Positions 48,846-57,700 of a DNA stretch of 64,000 bases are shown in pieces. The first letter of the stretch is position 1, and every line of letters starts with the position of its first letter. The notes beneath the pieces were generated by a model that saw only the letters and a program-made list of their open reading frames with translations, ran no database searches and was not told the DNA's origin. The stretch comes from Candidatus Devosia phytovorans (GTDB lineage: Bacteria; Pseudomonadota; Alphaproteobacteria; Rhizobiales; Devosiaceae): contig CP119312.1 in the NCBI GenBank assembly GCA_029202405.1, positions 1,989,001 through 2,053,000 on the forward strand, written 5' to 3'. The translations under genes were made by a program, and so were the position numbers.

Positions 48846-49451
48846 ATGAGCCAGACCGATATCAACGCCCTGCTGGAAAAGGCAGGCATAGCCAATGCGA
48901 CCGTCGAGGCGGTGGTGCGGATCGATGCGCTGTTGCAGAATTGGCGGCGGCGGGCACTCAAGCGCGAGCTGGGGCAGCGGGCGCTGGTCGACCTCAAGAT
49001 CGGCATCGACCTGGCGCAGCTCGACGTGCTGTTTGCCATCGAGGCGCCGGTGGATGAATTCGGCGAAATGGCGGGGGGCGAGACCATGGTGGCATCGGTG
49101 GCCGAGCGGCTCGCCATCGACCCGTCGCGGGCCAGCCGCGTGGTCAGTGAAATGGTGGAAATGGGCTATGCGCGGCGGGCGGTGAGCCAGGCTGATGCGC
49201 GACGCGCCATTGTCGAGCTGACCGACAAGGGCCGCACGGTGGTGGAAGCGGTGCGCGCCTACAAATTCCTGATCATGGGTGATTTTCTCGGCGACTGGTC
49301 GGCGGAAGAGCTGGCGGCCTTCGTGCCCATGCTGCGCCGGTTCGGGCACTGGCCGGAGCATACCGAGCCGGGGGCGGAGAAATATGCCGAGGATATTGCC
49401 GTACTGGCTGGCCGGATTGCGGCGAGCAACAAGCAGGGCGAGACCGCCTAG
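48846..49451 (+). CDS. MarR-family transcriptional regulator
   Basis: A 201-residue protein from the ATG at 48846 behind GAGGA. The winged HTH contains MVASVAERLAIDPSRASRVVSEMVEMGYARRAVSQADARRAIVELTDKGRTVVE, the classic MarR recognition helix and wing. N-terminal and C-terminal helices for dimerisation are present; the C-terminal tail is longer than usual. It is expected to repress itself and the divergent exporter by binding the palindrome at 48795. Its stop codon is inside a CTAG shared with the convergent glycosyltransferase gene. Confidence 0.9.
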   Translation: MSQTDINALLEKAGIANATVEAVVRIDALLQNWRRRALKRELGQRALVDLKIGIDLAQLDVLFAIEAPVDEFGEMAGGETMVASVAERLAIDPSRASRVVSEMVEMGYARRAVSQADARRAIVELTDKGRTVVEAVRAYKFLIMGDFLGDWSAEELAAFVPMLRRFGHWPEHTEPGAEKYAEDIAVLAGRIAASNKQGETA

Positions 49452-50245
49452 GGCGTGACGCCTTCGCGGGCGCAGAGCTCGGCCATGGCGCTGCCGGGGG
49501 GCGGCGGGGGCATGTCGCCGCGGCCGCGATTGGTGAACTGGCTGCGCCAGAGGTGGATGGCGAGAGTTTCCGGGCGGATGGCGGTATCGACGCTGGAGCC
49601 GGGCTGCATCAGGGCCGGAATGGCTTCATAGGGGATGGGGTAGAAGACGCTGGCGGGCTGGACCTGGTCCCAGAGGCCGCGCTGGCGGACATAATGGGTC
49701 AGCGCCATGGGGCCAGTGGCGCCATATTGCATGTTTTCGGGCAGGAGCGGATCGCCGAACAGCCGGCGGGCGGCGACTTCGAGGCGTCGCATGGGCGGAA
49801 GGTAGGGTTCGAGCAGCGGCCGGTTGGTGCCGGTGAAGACACCCATCAGGTCATCGAGCAGCGGCGCGTCAGGCGGAATATAGAGGACCGCGCTATTGAC
49901 CGAACCGGGGCGCTCGAAGCCCATGATATAGCCAGGACCAGTGATCGGCCTGAACGCATAGACGTCGAGATCGGCGTAAATGCCGCGGTTCTGCTTGAGC
50001 AGCATGACGCGGAACTGGTCGGAAAAGACCGCCGGCGTGCCCTTCCCCTTGTAGAAGACCAGCTTTTCACGCGGCATGACTTCGGCCGCATCGCGCCAGG
50101 TGGCGCCTTCCGGCAGGCCGGGGATGGGATCGAAAGCAAAAACCTCCACACGATGGCGCTGGCGCCGGAATGAGGCGATGGACAGGTGTTCCAGCCAGCT
50201 CATCGGGCCATGCCAGAAGCTGACGATCGTGCGGAGGGTGCTCAT
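49448..50245 (-). CDS. Glycosyltransferase of the GT32/capsular type
   Basis: A 265-residue protein. The DXD metal-sugar-nucleotide motif is in IYADLDVYAFRP (Asp92-Asp94), and FSDQFRVMLLKQNRG precedes it as in GT32 (Och1-like) enzymes. MGFERPGSVNSAVLYIPPDAPLL, GATGPMALTHYVR and AIHLWRSQFTNRG are the usual later landmarks. There is no signal or membrane helix. The acceptor is unknown. The gene starts 9 bases from the stop of the upstream DEAD-box gene on the same strand. Confidence 0.82.
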   Translation of the reverse strand: MSTLRTIVSFWHGPMSWLEHLSIASFRRQRHRVEVFAFDPIPGLPEGATWRDAAEVMPREKLVFYKGKGTPAVFSDQFRVMLLKQNRGIYADLDVYAFRPITGPGYIMGFERPGSVNSAVLYIPPDAPLLDDLMGVFTGTNRPLLEPYLPPMRRLEVAARRLFGDPLLPENMQYGATGPMALTHYVRQRGLWDQVQPASVFYPIPYEAIPALMQPGSSVDTAIRPETLAIHLWRSQFTNRGRGDMPPPPPGSAMAELCAREGVTP

Positions 50246-50254
50246 GGGCTCAGA

Positions 50255-52207
50255 TCAGACCTGGGGCTTGCGCTTGGGCTTGTGATCCTTCTTGGGGGCT
50301 TTCGGCTTTTTGGCCGCGGCACCAGCATCGGCCTTGTCGGCCCATTTGGGCTTGCCCTTGTCCTTGCTCGGCGGCGCTTTCGTCACCTTGGGCGGACGGG
50401 GACGCTCTTCACGGGCAGGTGCAGCATCCTGGGACGGGGTCCAGCTGCCAGTGGCGGGTGCCTCGAAATCGTCGCGGCTCATGCCACCCGAACCATAGCG
50501 CGCCTTGCGGTCGGCACGTTCGGGACGCGGGGCGTTGGGGTCATAGCGTTCCACTGGGCCGGGCGGACGACGCTGGCTCGGCGGCGGACCGGAGCGGCGT
50601 TCACCGGGACCATCGACGGCCATGATGGAGACGCCGCGTTCGCCCGAGCCGTTCTTTTCGACCGACCGGGTAAAGGCATCGGCCTTGTCGGCGGCGACTT
50701 CGAAGATGGATTCCGTGTCGAAGATGCGAATGGAACCAATCGCCGTCTTGGTAACATTTCCGGCCTTGCAGAGCATGGGCAGCAGCCAGCGCGGCTCGGC
50801 CTTGTGCTTGCGGCCAACGGTGACCTTGAACCAGGTGCCGCCTTCAAAGCGCTCGCGGGTGCGCGGGTCCTTGTCGCCCGGCCTGTCGGGCATCATGGTG
50901 GCGCTGACATCCTCGGGCGCCGGCCGCGCGGCGAGCTGCTGGCGCAGATAGGCCGCGGCGATGGCTTCCACGGAATGGCGCTCGATCAGTTGAGCGACGA
51001 ATTCGGCCTCGGTCTCGGCGACGGGCTGGGTCAGCATGTCGTTGGAGAGGATGGATTCACGGTAGCGGGCCTCGATCTCCTCGGCGGAGGGCGGAGCCAT
51101 CATGGTCACGTCGAGCTTGGCGACCTTAAGGACGCGCTGAGCGACGTTGCGGCGATGCATCGGCGAGATGATGACGCAGGTGCCCTTGCGCCCTGCCCGG
51201 CCAGTGCGGCCCGAACGATGCAGCAGCGTGTCCGGGTTGGTCGGCAGGTCGGCGTGAATGACGAGGTCGAGGTTTGGCAGATCGATACCGCGGGCGGCAA
51301 CGTCGGTGGCGACGCAGATGCGGGCACGGCCGTCGCGCATGGACTGCAGCGCATTGGTGCGCTCGGCCTGCGACAGTTCACCCGAGAGGGTCACGACGTC
51401 GAAGCCGCGATTGTGCAGGCGCGAGGAGAGGTGCTTCACGCCTTCGCGGGTCGAGGCGAAGACGATGGTGTTGACCGCCTCGAAGTAGAGCAGCGTGTTG
51501 ATGATGGCGTTTTCACGCTCGGCGGCGGGGACCAGCATCAGCTTGTAGTCGATGTCGGCATGCTGCTCGTTGGCGCTGGTAGCAGCGACGCGCAGGGCAT
51601 CGCGCTGGAAGGTTTTCGCCAGCTGGGCGATGGGCTTGGGGACGGTCGCCGAAAAGAGCAGCGTGCGGCGGTCTTCGGGCGCGGCGTCGAGGATGAATTC
51701 GAGGTCTTCGCGGAAGCCCAGATCGAGCATTTCATCGGCTTCGTCGAGCACGACGGCGCGCAGGGCCGACATGTCGAGAGCTCCGCGGGTAATATGATCG
51801 CGCAGGCGCCCCGGGGTGCCGACGACGATATGGGCGCCGCGTTCGAGCGCACGGCGCTCGGTGCGGGCATCCATGCCGCCCACGCAGGACGCGGTCTTGG
51901 CGCCGGTCTCGGCATAGAGCCAGTCGAGTTCGCGCTGCACCTGGAGGGCGAGTTCGCGGGTCGGCGCAATCACCAGCGCCATCGGGGCGCCGAGCGTGGT
52001 GAAGCGCTCCTGGTCTTCGAGCAGCGTCGGCGCGATGGCCATGCCGAAGGCGACGGTCTTGCCGGAGCCGGTCTGGGCGGAAACGAGCAGGTCGCGGCCG
52101 GAGGTTTCATCTTCGATGATGGCGGCCTGGACGGGCGTCAGGGTTTCATAGCCCTTGGCGGCAAGCGCACGGGCGATGGGCGGGAGAATGGTTTCAGGCA
52201 GGGACAT
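50255..52207 (-). CDS. DEAD-box RNA helicase (CsdA/DbpA-like)
   Basis: A 650-residue protein with all core motifs: Q-motif region LTPVQAAI, motif I SAQTGSGKT (43-51), Ia PTRELA, GG, Ib TPGRL, II DEAD (155-158), III SAT, IV VFASTREGV, V ATDVAARGIDLP and VI HRSGRTGRAG. A DbpA-like RNA-binding domain (about 470-545; RWLLPMLCKAGNVTKTAIGSIRIFDTESIFEV) follows. The C-terminal 110 residues are low-complexity and rich in Pro, Arg, Lys and Ala. Likely role in ribosome assembly or mRNA turnover, especially in the cold. Confidence 0.93.
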   Translation of the reverse strand: MSLPETILPPIARALAAKGYETLTPVQAAIIEDETSGRDLLVSAQTGSGKTVAFGMAIAPTLLEDQERFTTLGAPMALVIAPTRELALQVQRELDWLYAETGAKTASCVGGMDARTERRALERGAHIVVGTPGRLRDHITRGALDMSALRAVVLDEADEMLDLGFREDLEFILDAAPEDRRTLLFSATVPKPIAQLAKTFQRDALRVAATSANEQHADIDYKLMLVPAAERENAIINTLLYFEAVNTIVFASTREGVKHLSSRLHNRGFDVVTLSGELSQAERTNALQSMRDGRARICVATDVAARGIDLPNLDLVIHADLPTNPDTLLHRSGRTGRAGRKGTCVIISPMHRRNVAQRVLKVAKLDVTMMAPPSAEEIEARYRESILSNDMLTQPVAETEAEFVAQLIERHSVEAIAAAYLRQQLAARPAPEDVSATMMPDRPGDKDPRTRERFEGGTWFKVTVGRKHKAEPRWLLPMLCKAGNVTKTAIGSIRIFDTESIFEVAADKADAFTRSVEKNGSGERGVSIMAVDGPGERRSGPPPSQRRPPGPVERYDPNAPRPERADRKARYGSGGMSRDDFEAPATGSWTPSQDAAPAREERPRPPKVTKAPPSKDKGKPKWADKADAGAAAKKPKAPKKDHKPKRKPQV

Positions 52208-52343
52208 TTCTGGCTTTCTGGGACGCCGACCAATCGTTTGGCGTCATGACCGCAGCAGCAAGAGGGCTGGCTATGCGGAAGGAGAAGGAACCCTGCATTG
52301 GCAGGGCGATGCCGGGGTGAAATCACCATAGCACAGATAAAGC

Positions 52344-52366
52344 AAAAGGCCGCCCTGCGGGCGGCC
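52344..52366 (-). terminator. Rho-independent terminator after the tautomerase gene
   Basis: Read leftward, GGCCGCCC and GGGCGGCC (52366-52359 and 52355-52348) form a perfect 8-bp stem with a 3-base loop followed by TTTTGCTTT. It lies 27 bases past the stop codon of the tautomerase gene and ends the ndk-tautomerase unit. Confidence 0.88.
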
Positions 52367-52392
52367 CTTCGAATGCGAAGGTCAGGCGGGGA

Positions 52393-52596
52393 TCAGGAAG
52401 CTTGGTCCTTGCGCTGTTCAGCGACGGACTTGCCCCTGACACCCCAGTTTTCCAGCGGAACATCCTCGATGACCACATGGGTCATCTCGGGGTTCTTGCC
52501 GAGAACCTTGACCATAACGTCCGTAATGCCGGCGATGACCTCGGACTTTTGATCCGGGGTGGCACCTTCAAGAATGCGGACGCTGATGAAGGGCAT
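52393..52596 (-). CDS. 4-oxalocrotonate tautomerase family protein
   Basis: A 67-residue small tautomerase. Pro2 (Pro1 after Met removal) is the expected catalytic base; the MPFISVRILEGATPDQKSEVI start and THVVIEDVPLENWGVRGKS segment with the strand-loop Arg are typical of the family. It begins directly after the ndk stop codon and is therefore probably co-transcribed. The physiological enol substrate is unknown. Confidence 0.88.
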   Translation of the reverse strand: MPFISVRILEGATPDQKSEVIAGITDVMVKVLGKNPEMTHVVIEDVPLENWGVRGKSVAEQRKDQAS

Positions 52597-53019
52597 TTAG
52601 CCGACCAGTTCTTCGTCGGAGAAGAAATACTTGATTTCTTCGGCAGCGGTTTCCGGAGCGTCCGAACCGTGCACCGAGTTCTCGCCGATCGAGAGAGCGA
52701 ATTCCTTGCGGATGGTGCCTTCGGCTGCGTTTTCCGGGTTGGTGGCGCCCATGACTTCACGGTTCTTGAGGATGGCGCCTTCGCCTTCCAGAACCTGAAC
52801 GACGACGGGCGACGCGATCATCTGCTCGACCAGTTCGCCAAAGAAGGGGCGTTCCTTGTGGACCGCGTAGAAGCCTTCGGCCTGGGCGCGGGTCATGTGG
52901 ATCTTCTTGAGGGCGATCGGGCGGAGACCGGCTTCCTCGAACTTGGCGACGATCTTGCCGATGAGGTTGCGACGGACGGCATCGGGCTTGATGATGGAGA
53001 AGGTGCGTTCGAGCGCCAT
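52597..53019 (-). CDS. ndk: Nucleoside diphosphate kinase
   Basis: A 140-residue enzyme from the ATG at 53019; upstream in-frame codons are not conserved. It transfers the gamma phosphate from NTPs to NDPs through a phosphohistidine. ERTFSIIKPDAVRRN, the active-site His117 in IGENSVHGSDAPETAAEEI, Lys11 and the FGELVEQMIASPVV region are all present. The length is exactly that of bacterial Ndk. Co-directional with the tautomerase gene. Confidence 0.97.
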   Translation of the reverse strand: MALERTFSIIKPDAVRRNLIGKIVAKFEEAGLRPIALKKIHMTRAQAEGFYAVHKERPFFGELVEQMIASPVVVQVLEGEGAILKNREVMGATNPENAAEGTIRKEFALSIGENSVHGSDAPETAAEEIKYFFSDEELVG

Positions 53020-53091
53020 GGGGTCGATCCTTGAATAGGGTCTGTTGGAAAGGTCGCGCCTTGTAGCGGCGAACTGCGACGCTTGCAAGAC

Positions 53092-53121
53092 GGCCGCGCA
53101 TGCGAGAATGCGCGGCCTTTT
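53092..53121. terminator. GC-rich hairpin with T-run between two leftward genes
   Basis: GGCCGCGCAT (53092-53101) and ATGCGCGGCC (53108-53117) form a perfect 10-bp stem with a 6-base loop. A TTTT run follows on the + strand only. It lies just past the stop codon of the leftward gene ending at 53133, so it may end that transcript despite the lack of a T-run on that strand, and block antisense transcription. Confidence 0.65.
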
Positions 53122-53132
53122 ATCCGATTGTG

Positions 53133-53510
53133 TCAGTCGTGGTCGATGCGGTCAGTGCCGGTTGCCTTGACCGAGCCATCGGGGGCAAGCAGCGTTACTT
53201 CGACCTGGGTGGCGCCTTCGGGCACCACGATGGCCTGCTCCACTTCGATTTCGACCAGTTGGCGGGTGCAGACCTCGGCCGTGCTGGTGGTGGGGAAGGT
53301 CACGGCCAGGGTGCCGTCGACCAAGTCGCCGACCTCCGCGGTGCCAACGGCTTCACAGGCGCTGCCGTCATATTCGAATTCGATGATGACCTGGGTGGCG
53401 TTGAGCCGGTCGGCGTCGAGATCATCAAGGCGAGCGGCTTGCTGCGCGAAGGCAAAGCCGGTGGTGCCAAGGGCGATGGTGGCGGCAAGGCCGAGTGTGG
53501 CGAAGTTCAT
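53133..53510 (-). CDS. Exported hypothetical protein
   Basis: A 125-residue protein from the ATG at 53510, which has AAGGATG upstream. A signal peptide (MNFATLGLAATIALGTTGFA, cleavage near FAQ) precedes a beta-rich domain with two cysteines (SACEAVGTAEVG and AEVCTRQLVEIEVEQ) that may form a disulfide, and a terminal VTLLAPDGSVKATGTDRIDHD. Mature protein is very acidic. The family was not recognised. Confidence 0.72.
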   Translation of the reverse strand: MNFATLGLAATIALGTTGFAFAQQAARLDDLDADRLNATQVIIEFEYDGSACEAVGTAEVGDLVDGTLAVTFPTTSTAEVCTRQLVEIEVEQAIVVPEGATQVEVTLLAPDGSVKATGTDRIDHD

Positions 53511-53707
53511 GTCGTCATCCTTTTGGTCGTAAGCACCATAGATAGTGCGGCCAGGACATTGCACTAGCGCGACAAAGCGGCACGGCTGCGGCAGGTCGCG
53601 GGTTGCCATGGCGGCTGGTTGACCTTATCGAACAGCCAACAGTTTTCCGGCGACGGGCCGAAGCGAAATCTTGCGCGGCCCCTGCCCTCTTCCCAGATTG
53701 CCTCATC

Positions 53708-55576
53708 ATGCTCAATATCAATAGTCTGACCTATCGCATTCAGGGCCGCGAGCTGTTCGAGGATGCGTCCGTCGTGTTGCCGACGGGCTCCAAGACCGGC
53801 TTCGTGGGCAAGAATGGCACGGGCAAGACGACGCTGTTTCACCTGATCCAAGGGCATATTGGCGCCGATTCAGGCGGGTTCGAGCTCGACCGGAAGGCGC
53901 GGATCGGGGCGGTGGCGCAGGAAGCGCCGGCGGGCAACGAAAGCGTGCTGGACGTGGTGCTGGCGGCGGACAAGGAGCGCACGGCTCTGCTGGCCGAGGC
54001 CGAAACGGCAACCGACCCGGACCGGATCGGCGAAATCTATACGCGACTGGCCGATATCGATGCCTATTCGGCGGAGGGGCGCGCCTCGTCCATCCTCAAG
54101 GGCCTCGGCTTCGAGCAGGACCGGCAGAATGCGCCGACGCATGAATTGTCGGGCGGCTGGCGCATGCGCGTGGCGCTGGCGGGCGTGCTGTTTTCGCAGC
54201 CGGACCTGCTGCTGCTCGACGAACCGACCAACTATCTCGATCTCGAGGGCACGCTGTGGCTGGAGAAATATCTCGCCACCTATCCCTATACCGTCTTCAT
54301 GATCAGCCATGATCGCGACCTGCTCAACAAGTCGGTCAATTCGATCATCCATCTCGAGCATCGGAAACTGACCTTCTACAAGGGCAATTACGACACGTTC
54401 GAAACCACGCGCCGCATGCAGATGGAGCTCAACAACAAGAGCCGCGACAAGGCGCTGGACCAGGTGGCGCATCTGCAGAAATTCGTCGATCGCTTCAAGG
54501 CCAAGGCGACCAAGGCCAAGCAGGCGCAGTCGCGCATGAAGATGATCGAAAAGCTCAAGCCACCGGCGGCGATGTTCGACGAATATGCGGCGCCATTCAA
54601 ATTCCAGCAGCCCAAGGACGAGCCCCCTACCCCCATGATCACCCTCGACCGGGTGTCGGCAGGCTATGGCGACAGGACCATCCTGCGCAATGTGACCATG
54701 CGCATCGACCCCGATGACCGTATCGCGCTGATCGGCGTGAACGGTAACGGCAAGTCGACCTTTGCCAAGCTCCTGGCAGGCGACATCGAGGTGATGGACG
54801 GGACGCTGCGCAAGGGCAAGAAGCTCGAGATCGCGCATTTTGCCCAGCACCAGATGGACAAGCTCAAGCCGGAATGGACGCCGCTGGAGCATATGGTCGA
54901 CCTGATGCCGCTCGACAATGAAGCGCGGCGCCGCAGCCGACTGGCGCAGATGGGGCTGACCACGTCGCGCATGGACACCAAGGCGAAGAACCTTTCGGGT
55001 GGCGAGCGGGCGCGCCTCTTGATGGGTATCATCACCTTTGGCGGGCCGGGGATGATGATCCTCGACGAGCCGACCAACCATCTCGACATCGACAGCCGCG
55101 ATGCACTGGTGCATGCGCTCAATGACTACGAGGGCGCGGTGCTGATCATTTCGCATGATCGCCACCTGATCGAAGCGACCTGCGACACGCTGTGGATCGC
55201 CGAAGGGGGCACGATCAAGGAGCTGGACGAGGATCTCGACAGCTACCAGCGCAGCATCACCTCCACCAAGGAAAAGCCAAGCGGTGGTGGCGGCAAGGGC
55301 GCGGCCAAGCTGAGCAAGCAGGAGGCAGCGGCCAAGCGCGCCGAAGTTGCGCCGCTCAAGGCCGACATCAAGGATGCCGAGACCAGGATCGCGCGGCTGA
55401 AAAAGGAAATCGAGAAGGTCGACGCCCAGCTGGAGGACCCCAAGGTCTACAATGGCCCGGCGGACAAGCTGATTGCGCTGGGCAAGGACAAGGCACGGTT
55501 CGCTGCTGACCTCGAAACTTCAGAGGAAAAGTGGCTGGAACTCAGCGCGGAGCTGGAAGCGGCGGAACGCGGCTAG
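53708..55576 (+). CDS. ABC-F family ATPase (Uup/YheS-like)
   Basis: A 622-residue cytoplasmic protein with two ABC domains and no membrane part. Domain 1 has Walker A GKNGTGKTT, signature ELSGGWRMRVALAG and Walker B LLLLDEPTNYLD. A linker helix pair (about 240-300, RFKAKATKAKQAQSR) follows. Domain 2 has GVNGNGKST, LSGGERARLLMG and MILDEPTNHLD. A C-terminal coiled coil (about 530-620) is rich in Lys and Glu. ABC-F proteins act on the ribosome. The 53708 start is chosen over an upstream open frame because MLNINSLTYRIQGRELF is the normal beginning of the family. Confidence 0.92.
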   Translation: MLNINSLTYRIQGRELFEDASVVLPTGSKTGFVGKNGTGKTTLFHLIQGHIGADSGGFELDRKARIGAVAQEAPAGNESVLDVVLAADKERTALLAEAETATDPDRIGEIYTRLADIDAYSAEGRASSILKGLGFEQDRQNAPTHELSGGWRMRVALAGVLFSQPDLLLLDEPTNYLDLEGTLWLEKYLATYPYTVFMISHDRDLLNKSVNSIIHLEHRKLTFYKGNYDTFETTRRMQMELNNKSRDKALDQVAHLQKFVDRFKAKATKAKQAQSRMKMIEKLKPPAAMFDEYAAPFKFQQPKDEPPTPMITLDRVSAGYGDRTILRNVTMRIDPDDRIALIGVNGNGKSTFAKLLAGDIEVMDGTLRKGKKLEIAHFAQHQMDKLKPEWTPLEHMVDLMPLDNEARRRSRLAQMGLTTSRMDTKAKNLSGGERARLLMGIITFGGPGMMILDEPTNHLDIDSRDALVHALNDYEGAVLIISHDRHLIEATCDTLWIAEGGTIKELDEDLDSYQRSITSTKEKPSGGGGKGAAKLSKQEAAAKRAEVAPLKADIKDAETRIARLKKEIEKVDAQLEDPKVYNGPADKLIALGKDKARFAADLETSEEKWLELSAELEAAERG

Positions 55577-55684
55577 GGCTTTCCACAGTCAAGGGAACGG
55601 TAACCAGATCAAGGTGTTGAGCGGTTGACAGGCACTGCGGCTTGGCGTCTTCTGGCCGGGACGCAACCGGCCCGAAAGTGCACG

Positions 55685-56527
55685 ATGTCCCTGTTCAGGA
55701 AGCTGTTTTTCGGGCTGGCGATTGGCCTGCCCCTTCTGGCGACCGGCGCCCAGGCGCTGGAGATGACCAAGCAGCAGCGGGCCGAACAGCGTCGCTTCTC
55801 CTATAACAACAGTCTCTTCGTCCTCTATCACGAGGTCGGGCATCTGCTGTTCCACCAGCTCGACCTGCCGATTCTTGGTCGCGAGGAAGATGCGGCGGAT
55901 AATTTCGCCAGTTGGACCCTGCTTCGCCAGGGCACCGATGTCGCCAAGCAGGTGATGGAAGATGCTTCGCATGGCTGGCTGCTATCGGGCGTGGCCTATA
56001 ACAGCGGCGGTGACGAAAGCGACTTTGCGGCGGCGCATAGTCTCGACAAGCAGCGCGCCTATCAGATCGTGTGCCTTGCCATAGGCATGGACGAGGATGC
56101 GTTCCGGCCGATCGCCAACGAATATCGCATCGATCGCGACCGGCAGGAAAGCTGCGCCTGGGACTATGACATGGTCGACCGCTCGCTCGATAACGTGCTG
56201 GCCGGCAGCGGCAGCAAAAAGGGCATGGGCACCGAGGTGGTGGTGACCTATCACCATGTCGGCGGCCGGCTGAAAGCGGCGGCAGATGCGTTCCGCTCCA
56301 GCGGCGTCTTCGACCAGGTGGCGGACGAGTTGCGCACGCGCTACCGGCTGCGCGAGACCGTGCGCTTCAATGCGCAGCGCTGTGGCGAGGCCAATGCCTT
56401 CTACGACCCGGACACGGTGGAAGTGATCTTCTGCTACGAGCTGATGCAGGATTACATGGACCTCTATGCCGACGACCTGGCCGAAGAGATCGCCAATTCA
56501 CCGGCCGGCAAACAGAAGGTCAGGTAG
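55685..56527 (+). CDS. DUF4344 putative metallopeptidase, exported
   Basis: A 280-residue protein from the ATG at 55685. A signal peptide (MSLFRKLFFGLAIGLPLLAT, cleavage near AQALE) is followed by a zincin-like motif LYHEVGHLLFHQLDLP (His49, Glu50, His53) and a downstream GREEDAADNFASW with the candidate third ligand. A C-terminal Cys-containing stretch (NAQRCGEANAFYDPD, then FCYELMQDYMDLY) is typical of DUF4344. The substrate is unknown. It follows the ABC-F gene by about 110 bases. Confidence 0.87.
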   Translation: MSLFRKLFFGLAIGLPLLATGAQALEMTKQQRAEQRRFSYNNSLFVLYHEVGHLLFHQLDLPILGREEDAADNFASWTLLRQGTDVAKQVMEDASHGWLLSGVAYNSGGDESDFAAAHSLDKQRAYQIVCLAIGMDEDAFRPIANEYRIDRDRQESCAWDYDMVDRSLDNVLAGSGSKKGMGTEVVVTYHHVGGRLKAAADAFRSSGVFDQVADELRTRYRLRETVRFNAQRCGEANAFYDPDTVEVIFCYELMQDYMDLYADDLAEEIANSPAGKQKVR

Positions 56528-56634
56528 GCCAATCCATCCGCGATGGATCAGTCGTTACACGTCTCCTGCCAAAGTTCGAGCTCCACCTCACCGACATCCT
56601 GAACTCTGGCAGCGCGGAAGACGGATAGCGCTGC

Positions 56635-57252
56635 CTAGCTGAAGCCGAGGTAGCGGCCGGGCTTGTGGTTGAGGCCGATGATGGCGTTCATCACCAGCGC
56701 GCCGAGGATGGAATAGAACACCTTGTCGAGCGGCAGGAGAAAGAGGGCGACGACGAGGATGACGCCGTCGACGCCGAGCTGGAACCAGCCGGCGCGGATG
56801 CCGAAGCGGTCCTGCAGGTAGAGCGAGAGGATGTTGATGCCGCCGACGCTGGCCCGGTGGCGGAACAGCGACAGGATACCCAGACCGATCATGCCACCGC
56901 CGATCAGCGCCGCGAACAGCGGTTCGACCCGGCCGAGCACCATCCAGTGCGGGATATTGGCGGTGAAAAAGGACACGAGGCCGACGCAGACGAAGGTTTT
57001 GATGGCAAAGGGCCAGCCCATGCGCAGCACGGCCAGCACGTAAAAAGGCAGGTTTATCAGGAAGAAGAGCCAGCCGAAGCTGATACCGGTGACATATTGC
57101 AGCAGCAGCGCGAGGCCAGCGGTGCTGCCGGTGGTCAGGGTGACGCGGGTATAGAGCGCTATGCCGATCGAGACCAGGATGGTGCCGATCAGCATGGCGA
57201 AAATATCTTCCGGCAGCGTGTGGCGGCTGGGGGTGGAGAGGTCTGCTGTCAT
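56635..57252 (-). CDS. YitT-family membrane protein
   Basis: A 205-residue protein with five hydrophobic helices (IFAMLIGTILVSIGIALY, TGSTAGLALLLQYV, FLINLPFYVLAVLRMG and others). The G-x-T-x-G-x-A stretch of helix 2 and SVGGINILSLYLQDRFGIRAGW mark the YitT/DUF161 family, which is of unknown transport function. The N-terminus overlaps holC: the ATG at 57252 shares bases with the holC stop (ATGA), so it is co-translated with it. The C-terminal DUF2179 domain seen in Bacillus YitT is absent. Confidence 0.85.
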   Translation of the reverse strand: MTADLSTPSRHTLPEDIFAMLIGTILVSIGIALYTRVTLTTGSTAGLALLLQYVTGISFGWLFFLINLPFYVLAVLRMGWPFAIKTFVCVGLVSFFTANIPHWMVLGRVEPLFAALIGGGMIGLGILSLFRHRASVGGINILSLYLQDRFGIRAGWFQLGVDGVILVVALFLLPLDKVFYSILGALVMNAIIGLNHKPGRYLGFS

Positions 57253-57695
57253 GCCTTTTTCACCCAACGACCGTCGGGTTCCTGCTGCCAATAGGTTAGC
57301 GCATTGTTACCCTTGAGAGCGCGCCATGCGAGGCGCGCTTCGGCAACGGCGTCGGGATCGTGCCCGGAAAACATATAGACCACACGCACATAGCCTTCGG
57401 TGGATTGCGGCACGGCGCGATCCACAAAGAATCGCACTTCGGCGCTGTTGGGATTGTCAGTGCCGGTGGTCAGAAGGATGGGCTGATGGGCGTCGCTGTC
57501 CTCCCCGGCCAGGCCATGGGGCAGAAAGCTGTCATCGCGGAAGGTCCAGAGATGGGCGTCGAGGGCTTCGGCCCGCTCGGTGGACCCCAGTTCCACCACC
57601 GCGCGCCAGCCGCGCTCGAGCGTCTTTTCCAGCAGGGCCGGAATGACGGTTTCGAGCGGGCGCGGTTCGAGGTGGTAGAAGAGGACTTCCGCCAT
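57249..57695 (-). CDS. holC: DNA polymerase III subunit chi
   Basis: A 148-residue protein. EVLFYHLEPRPLETVIPALLEKTLERGWRAVVELGS, the HLWTFRDDSFLPHGLAG block, the QPILLTTG strand and LTYWQQEPDGRWVKKA are the landmarks of the chi subunit, which bridges the clamp loader and SSB. It starts 6 bases after the pepA stop codon. The pepA-holC order is conserved in many proteobacteria. Confidence 0.94.
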   Translation of the reverse strand: MAEVLFYHLEPRPLETVIPALLEKTLERGWRAVVELGSTERAEALDAHLWTFRDDSFLPHGLAGEDSDAHQPILLTTGTDNPNSAEVRFFVDRAVPQSTEGYVRVVYMFSGHDPDAVAEARLAWRALKGNNALTYWQQEPDGRWVKKA

Positions 57696-57700
57696 GCTGA

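Noticed and set aside
47072..52249. Long + strand frames opposite the MFS gene (541 codons) and the DEAD-box gene (687 codons)
   Set aside because: Low-complexity Asp/Gly/His-rich translations typical of antisense reading of Ala/Val/Leu-rich genes; no ribosome sites.
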